Assembly (NCBI RefSeq): GCF_050948215.1
Contig: NC_135149.1
Coordinates: forward strand, 5,251,001-5,315,000
DNA from: Halictus rubicundus
Taxonomy: Eukaryota > Arthropoda > Insecta > Hymenoptera > Halictidae
Reading direction: 5' to 3'
DNA length: 64,000 nt
The notes under the pieces were generated by a model. It saw only the letters and a list, made by a program, of their open reading frames with translations, did no database searches and had not been told where the DNA came from. This document shows, in pieces, positions 57,471 through 64,000 of the stretch. The stretch's first letter is position 1, and every line of letters begins with the position of its first letter. Made by a program: the position numbers and the translations under genes.

Positions 57471-60071
57471 TTGTTCGAAGCGGGTTTGACTGACTGGACA
57501 TATGTATACTTGTTTTTTTCTTTTGGTCGATATTTGAATTCTGTCATAACATCACGGACTTATTAATTACTTGGTCTTTATTGACGAAGTGTGACGTATC
57601 AATTTTTATGAAATTGAAAGTTTTTCTAAGAAGCAAAATTTTTAATATATGTGTATCTATTTGAGTGTTCGAACATTTTTCAGTCTAAAATTTATATATA
57701 CTAAACCGTTGTAAATATAATGTCACTCTGTTTTATTATAGTACATTATTTATATGGTTATTCTATAAAACTGTAAAGTTTCATTTATATTGACGAAAAA
57801 TACTTCGCACATGTTTCTTGTTAGGGTTTTAAGCGTAGTTTATACAACTGGAGAATTTGTCAATCGTTGTGAAAGAATAATATTTGCTAAGCTTCCGAAA
57901 CAAATTTTGGAAGCCACAATGCTTAACATTTCTTCGATAGAAAAACCAAAATCTGACGGTACACTTTTTGAACGTATGTAAATATTTTATTAAAAATGCC
58001 CTTTGATGCCCCATTACATCACATGTTACTTTAAAAGCTTCATAAATTATTATGATAGATCATCACAAAACATTCTTTTTTACTATACGTTTAAATTTAA
58101 ACAGAATTGAAGGCCACAGGTTCAGTTAAAAATTAAAATTTTGTGGTTATATAAAAAATTTGATTACAATATTCTGTATCCGATTATTTTTAATCAAATT
58201 ATGGAAAATGTATATGTTCAGATACCAAGAAATAATGTATGTATTTTTTAAATTTTTAACCGAAAAAAATACGAACTGACAATGAGAGGCCGAAATTCAT
58301 TTGTGATATCCGAGGTGTCTGTCGACGTTATTCAGCTACGAATTTCTAAAGCCTCTATAATTTCGTAAATCTCTTTATATTGTAGATTTCGTCTCCTTTG
58401 TCAATACTTTAATATAAATATGTATATGTATTATATGTTATATATTTATAAATAAAATTAATTAAGAATCATTTCAATATTTAACATTGGTAGCTGATAG
58501 GGTTACTTCAGAAAGGCTGTCGTAAAAAATGATTTACTTTTATAAATCTTTTGCTGCTGGTATCTCTCTTCGAAATTTTCGATGGTAGCAGAATGTCTTT
58601 TTTGAGTTGTATACGTGTATAGATATGTTCACCGTAATATCCTGCACAATTTTTTAACACCTACGATAAACTCATGAAAAGAAGAACAGACTATTTTAAT
58701 TAAATTTTTACTTTTTCCGAAATGCATATATTTTTTTTATGCAATAAAAAATTATATAACACATTGTAATTGTTACAGAATTAAAAGTTATTTATAAATT
58801 GGTAATGGTACTAATGAATCAGTATGGCTACCCGACGCTAAGAATAAGTATAGATCCACTCACTAGTCGATTGAAACCAAATTTTTAATATATTCATTAG
58901 ACTATAAGCATGAGTTTTATTATTTATGCTAAATTGCTAAGTGCATAGAATTCTATTCAAATTTTTCACACTATTATGTTTTTTATACAATGTGCAATAA
59001 AAATAAGAGATTTCAACTCTTAAATTTCTTATTTCTGAACACTTAATTCGGTATATTATCTAAGTGCTAATGCAAATAAAAATCTATTTATAGAAACAAC
59101 AGTGGATTCGAAGAATTTTTCAAAAATTTTTCATTAGTTGAAGAAACTTTTGTATATTCTATAAATCTTATAGTTAAAATAATATGAATTATTTCTAAGC
59201 AGAATTTCCAATATTACGTTATTTTATTATGCATTCACAAATGAATATGTATATATATAGTATGATTATATCGCATACATCTTAAAAAATTGTGCACATT
59301 ATTACTATGAACGTCTGCATGGATTATACAAATAAAACATCTGTACAGTGACTCGAAGTTTTATTATTACATATTCAGAATGACAATTACAATTATGAAA
59401 ATAGTTACAAGTATTTCCATGAAGCATTATCTATATTACTTAGTATGTTCCGATTTTTATTTTTAAGTTTCTATAACATTCTCGAAGTATCTATCTCGTA
59501 GTTTCGTTTCGTTCTAATACGAAAAATAAGTATTTGTATAAATTAGTATAACAGTCTTATTTACAGATATTTATGAGTCACTGTAAAAAAGTGTATACGA
59601 TAATTATATTTTCACATCATAATTTCATAGATGAAAGTAGAAGTCTATTTCATAGTAGAAGTCTGGTAAAGATCCAGAGAGATTGCAGAATCGAATCCGT
59701 CTTTTTCTTTTTCCCAATCGACATAAGTATTATAGAATTGTTGTTATTGTTATTGTTGCTGTTATGACTGTATGTACAGATTATTCGATTCGTAACATCT
59801 CGCTCTCTACAAATGCGCATAGAAACCAGTCAGAGATAAGTTTAGTTGTATCAGTTAGATTTGGTGGAACAAAGAAAAAAAATTGTACTGCCTGTTCGTA
59901 AATATTCGGTTTTTCGACTCGAATACAGAGGTTGATTTTGTACATCTAGGACGTAGACATGTAAACATAAACTGCGTAATCGAAAATCAAATATGTTTTT
60001 AAATAAAGAACGTATTTTTTAAAAAATACGTAATGGAAATAAATTCGTTCGCATGCTTTATTAAAGACATA
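57471..60071. other. downstream region: nothing recognised
   Basis: This is AT-rich sequence. A short open stretch at 57827-57978 follows a possible acceptor (cttgttag), but its reading frame does not fit the phosphatase phase beyond 15 residues. I see nothing else. Confidence 0.45.
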
Positions 60072-60849
60072 TACAGGATGGGCCGGAAATTATAGTACAA
60101 GCGTATAGGGGGTAATTCTACATGTAGAAATAAATCGAAAAAAATAACATTTTTTCGTTTGATGCCTCCTTTTTGAGAAAATCGAGTTTAACCACTTCGC
60201 GACAACGGACGAGTTATTTCACGACGAAATACCGTTCGTACGATGACCACAGACGAGTTATCTCGCGACCAAGTTTCGTTCGTATATCGCCACCGATGGG
60301 ATGATTATTGGGACGAGAGTTTTAATTTGAAAATATTTTTAGCAAGAATGATGTTTATTTGTCTTTTACATGAAATATTTGGAAACATGGATACACAAAT
60401 AGTGCTAAATTACGAAGCTACATCGACGTGGCATCTCCATCTACTGTCGTGCAGAACTACTTGCAAATGAAACTTAGTCGCGAGATAACTCGTCTCTGGC
60501 ATAGCACAAGCGACTTTGCATCGCGAGATAACTCGTCTGTGGCATACCGCAAGCGACATTGCGTCGCGAGATAACTCGTCTGTGGTCATCGTACGAACGG
60601 TATTTGGTCGTGAGATAACTCGTCCGTGGTCGCGAAGTGGTTAAGCTACAACAAGTAGAATTGGTTGGTCATGGTCAGACGCGTCAGACGATTCCTACCT
60701 AATAGCACGCGTATTCGCTGCATTTTCAAACTGGATCTTCTCGAAAATAAAGCTTCGGATGAAAAAATGTTGTATCGAAATTTTTTCTTATTTTTTTTTT
60801 TAGACTCACCATCTGCCTGGTTGTACTACGATTTCCAGCCCACCTTGCA
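60072..60849. mobile_element. TACAGGG short element, subfamily D, copy 3, carrying a nested element
   Basis: The left end TACAGGATGGGCCGGAAATT and the right end, in reverse, TGCAAGGTGGGCTGGAAATC both continue into (A/G)TAGTACAA.C. Flanking halves match 34785-35151 and 9017-9240. The element is split at 60188 by the TTAA element 60192-60640; removing that insert joins GAAAATCGAGTTTAA to GCTACAACAAG cleanly. Confidence 0.7.
60192..60640. mobile_element. 449 bp TTAA-flanked element with internal 43 bp tandem repeats
   Basis: The ends CCACTTCGCGACAACGGACG and, in reverse, CCACTTCGCGACCACGGACG form inverted repeats that continue through AGTTAT. TTAA stands on both sides (60188-60191 and 60641-60644). 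The right half holds four units of about 43 bp (CGCGAGATAACTCGTCTGTG and a variable tail), 60479-60640, and the left half has the same words inverted. There is no coding capacity that I trust. It is probably a piggyBac-type non-autonomous element. Confidence 0.8.
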
Positions 60850-61144
60850 TAAAATAAAACAATATGATGGAAAAACAATGGGAAGAAAGTATATTACTTT
60901 GAACTGTCTCCTGTAAAGAAGTGTATGGATTGTGTGAATAATTCTTCCAGATGCCTTACTTATATCAGTTTATATGACTACTTTTGAAAAAGATAAAGTA
61001 AAAATGTTGTTAATGTTCTTGTTAATTTTTTCTTGCATTTGAAATGCATAAAGTTCTACAGTCTAGATGTAACTTGAAAGGACTATTTCGACCTGGATGT
61101 CAACAACATTTGTAAAACTTTGAATCTAATACATTGGCGGATAC

Positions 61145-61645
61145 AAGAACAACCACAATTTTTACGAACTGAAATTTTATTTTGAAGCAGCAATGAATTT
61201 TTTATAAATATCTACATCTTGTTTTCATAAGAATTACTTTTATAGAAGCGACAAAAGTAGAAAAGAGGACGGAGATTTGATAGTTTATTTAAAACAATAA
61301 AACGAGTGAAACAACTGGGTAGACAAAAGTAAGTTTAATTCTACATTTTTGTGATTACAATTTTGATATTCAAACATTTTGTTAGTTTTATTACTTTGTA
61401 GGACCTCCATTGCTGTGTATTACAGCTTATTGCCTGGTATACTTGCAATCAACTCCTCAACGTACGTTCTTTGTCTATAATAATTTCAAAGAAGAGTAAA
61501 GAAAATTTATATTTATGTATGTCTACATTTGCTTTAATGCTTAAATATTGGTTACACAAGAATAGAATTCTATTTCGTTATAAAAAAGACAGGCATAACA
61601 TTCGTGTAGATTTTGTTTGAAATGTTTCCAATGTAATACTTTCAA
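61145..61645. repeat. Tc1-like 3' end repeat, copy 2
   Basis: It is the second copy of 33394-33905, same orientation, ending within ATGTTTCCAATGTAATACTT where the first copy continues into transposase sequence. At 61904-61922 stands TTTCTTTTGTCCACCACTGT, which in reverse (ACAGTGGTGGACAAAAGAAA) has the form of a Tc1-like terminal repeat and may be its far end. Confidence 0.55.
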
Positions 61646-63058
61646 CATGTATTATCAACATTTGAAAAAATCATACTAAATATTATATATTATAATAATA
61701 AATATTATTATAGAATAATAAATATCAAAAAAGAAATATTTAATTTTTTCATTAAAATTAGTTAATATATATGTTACATATCTATTTTTTAATATTCATT
61801 ATGCTTTCACAATAATTATAATTAATATAGGCACAGTAATTGGGTCCCTTACCCTAGTGCTAATGTTATTAATATTCATATACAGAAATTCCAACTTTAA
61901 ACTTTCTTTTGTCCACCACTGTAGAATACACAGGAAGCATCGTATTAAACTGGAGTATTGTCTCCCAAGTGTTTGCTTATCTTCAGATAATGTTTAAATA
62001 GATTAATAAATTAATCTCGTTCACGTAGACCTAGATAGAATTGATTACTGTGCGGTGTCGTAATTTTAAATAAATATATATCAAGTATGTTCACCGTCGA
62101 ACGCCATTTTGTCAACGGCTTGACGACGTTTGAGAAATGCTCTAAATTATCCAGAAATGTTGTCTTTGACATTAACATATTTTTTAAATAAATTTGTTTT
62201 GTTAAACGGGTCACGATTTTTCTGCTAAATATTACCATAATTATCGATCGAAAACAATTGTCTTTTGCGATGTACGTGGACACTTGTTTGTTCGATGTAT
62301 AATCGTATCAACGTCACACTTACTGTCCACGACTGCTGTATTTTTTCGTTAGAAAACGTGTGAAACATCCGGCTTGTACAGGGTGTATATAAATTTGATC
62401 TCGTGATTCTATGGTCGGTGGATATATATTAAAAATTGTTTACTGCAATGTGTTCTACTTGTTTCAAAGCTAAAGAGTGCAAAAGCGTCTTGGTATCGCA
62501 ATAAAATTGTTTAACTTAAACAACACTGTGAAAATTTATCAGCGCTCTCTTTCACGTCTTGAGTTTGTTCTACCAAAGTGAAATCCATTGCAATGAAAAT
62601 GATTTGTTATTCAATTCCAAAGCTCGGGTTAATTCTATGGCTACTTTTTTAATCACAGACTGTACAGTCACCTGTAAAAGGCCACGACATACCTACAATC
62701 TTTGTAGCGTCCTGTTCATTGCAGGTCCCTATTATAGAATCAAAAAAGGAATTTCTTTGATTCTCCATGTTTTGTAAATAATTTTATATGATTATTTATA
62801 AACCACTAAAGTATACAGGGTGTTTCGTAAATGGTGGGCACAACTTTAGGAATAGATTCCTAATGCTTAGAGAAGAAATCAAAATTCTATCAACATAGGC
62901 CCGGAAAAGATTAGTTTGTGAATTATTGAAGTTTTTGTGCTACAATTCTCGTCACATCGTCTTAAAGGTCCGTTTAAAGGCATCAAGAATGTTTTTGAAG
63001 TAATCGCCGGTCTATATATATATATATATATTATTGAAGTGAATTATTCTTGTTTATC
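61646..63058. other. downstream region: two single transposon ends
   Basis: TACAGGGTG ends start at 62377 (TACAGGGTGTATATAAATTT) and 62814 (TACAGGGTGTTTCGTAAATG) without visible partners. A TATATA run lies at 63013-63030. No gene is recognised. Confidence 0.45.
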
Positions 63059-63217
63059 ACTTCCTAATAGTTGTAAGTGGTTGTTAAAGTTTGAAAAAGA
63101 GCCGACGCGGGTACTTTATACGCTCTATTTTTCACATAAATATCAAAATAGAGCGTATAAAGTACCCGCGTCGGCTCTTTTTCAAACTTTAATAACCATT
63201 TACAACTATTAGGAAGT
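63059..63217. repeat. long near-perfect palindrome, 73 bp arms, 13 bp spacer
   Basis: The left arm 63059-63131 starts ACTTCCTAATAGTTGTAA and runs through GAGCCGACGCGGGTACTTTA. It pairs with the right arm 63145-63217 with only two mismatches, both compatible with G-U pairing in RNA. No terminal repeats or target duplication of a known transposon are visible. A transcript would form a hairpin of about 70 pairs. Confidence 0.92.
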
Positions 63218-64000
63218 ACATAAAAATATAATTGGATATATATGGATATCTAGGAGAGAGTCCCCTCTATCTTTTGAGTCAAACCTGAACTTTCTCGCAT
63301 GTTTAGTTTTTGCGCAACACGTCATTTTTTATTAAAATCATGCATTTTTACAAAAACCAATATTTTTCGATAACGTTGCGTGATAGAACAATTCTGCTTT
63401 ATAAGAATCACCCAATAGGTATTGCAAAACACGAAATAAGTTTTATTTTGTTGGACAGTGTTATTTGCAATCAATTTGCATATTCGTTTATAATTTTGGT
63501 TACGAGTACCAATAAGATATTTAAAAGGTTATCAAATAACGATCCATCGATGAAGCCTACAACAGATCGACTGACAAAATCTATGGTATAATTTGATGAC
63601 ACTACCGACACGTTATTAAGAAATTTTTGAATCATTTTCTTTTAAGAAATCAAAATCGTATGCTTATCTACATGAGCCAACTACTTGCAATTGCTAGGAC
63701 TACTTCAATTTCTCTCCTAATTATTAGTATTTGTGTGCAGCAAGGTAAGGGATACAGGGTTGATTTGTAGCTACTGTCAAACAGTTGTTTGTAAACGTTT
63801 ACAGAAATCGATAAGCTTTCTATTTATAAGGACAATTTTAAGTAACCGACAAAAATATTATAACCAGTGCATACTACACAATGCCTAGAAAGACAAATAC
63901 ATACTAGTTTTCACGATAATAGAAAATGAAAATTGAATACAATTTTCATTCAAATCCAACTATCGAACGTTCAGAATTATTACAAGAACGATGTACAATT
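63218..64000. other. window end: nothing recognised
   Basis: Bases 63390-63435 (AAGAATCACCCAATAGGTAT) are related in reverse to 9255-9300, so a repeat is present. A TACAGGGTTGATTTG word lies at 63753. No coding exon is supported. Confidence 0.4.

Noticed and set aside
57790..57981. 63-codon frame after a possible splice acceptor
   Set aside because: The frame does not match the phase-0 end of exon 8, and a better gene end (stop plus AATAAA) lies at 55065-55116.
60479..60640. Regular 43 bp repeats resembling a CRISPR-like array
   Set aside because: The units lie inside a TTAA-flanked transposon of an animal genome, with variable tails that are not spacers.

Overview
The window looks like a piece of an AT-rich insect nuclear genome. 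The signs are GT-AG introns of several kilobases, a single large gene spread over more than 53 kb, and dense relics of mariner, Tc1-like, hAT, pogo-like and TTAA-targeting DNA transposons. The repeat style (many short inverted-repeat elements ending in TACAGGGTG) suggests a hymenopteran such as an ant, but that is inference only. I saw no tRNA, rRNA, bacterial operon or CRISPR array.

The host gene. One plus-strand gene can be assembled from eight exons whose splice phases all agree: 1997-2073 (start codon 2028), 16813-19909, 22767-22971, 24663-24776, 38514-38681, 43822-44064, 51508-51774 and 54700-55065. It encodes a predicted 1501-residue receptor-type protein tyrosine phosphatase. In order it has a signal peptide split by a 14.7 kb intron, a Ser/Thr-rich mucin-like ectodomain of about 1000 residues carried mostly on one exon, a short cysteine-containing membrane-proximal segment, one transmembrane helix, a basic juxtamembrane linker and a single phosphatase domain. 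The nucleophile loop (HCSPGTGRTG) is intact, but the WPD loop reads WPV, so the general-acid aspartate is missing. The protein may bind phosphotyrosine without efficient turnover. A polyadenylation signal lies just after the stop codon. At least one upstream 5' UTR exon must lie before position 1981 or outside the window.

Mobile DNA in the introns. Intron 1 (2074-16812) holds a complete but dead mariner (4827-6069) and a fold-back element (12390-13341). Intron 4 (24777-38513) holds a deleted Tc1-like element (26204-26886), a 1.5 kb Tc1/mariner-like element with inverted repeats of about 270 bp (28191-29689) that carries a nested TTAA element, a Tc1-like 3' relic near 34 kb, and hAT-type short elements. 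Intron 5 (38682-43821) has a 199 bp TTAA element, an 82 bp hAT-type element with an exact 8 bp target duplication, and two adjacent hAT-like elements near 42.5 kb. Intron 6 (44065-51507) contains the best-preserved element, a hAT transposon (47072-49759) with matching inverted repeats, an exact 8 bp target duplication and an uninterrupted 648-residue transposase on the minus strand.

Downstream (55140-64000). No host gene is evident. This part contains dispersed repeat copies, a fold-back element (about 56800-57470), nested inverted-repeat elements (60072-60849) and a nearly perfect 73 bp-arm palindrome (63059-63217).
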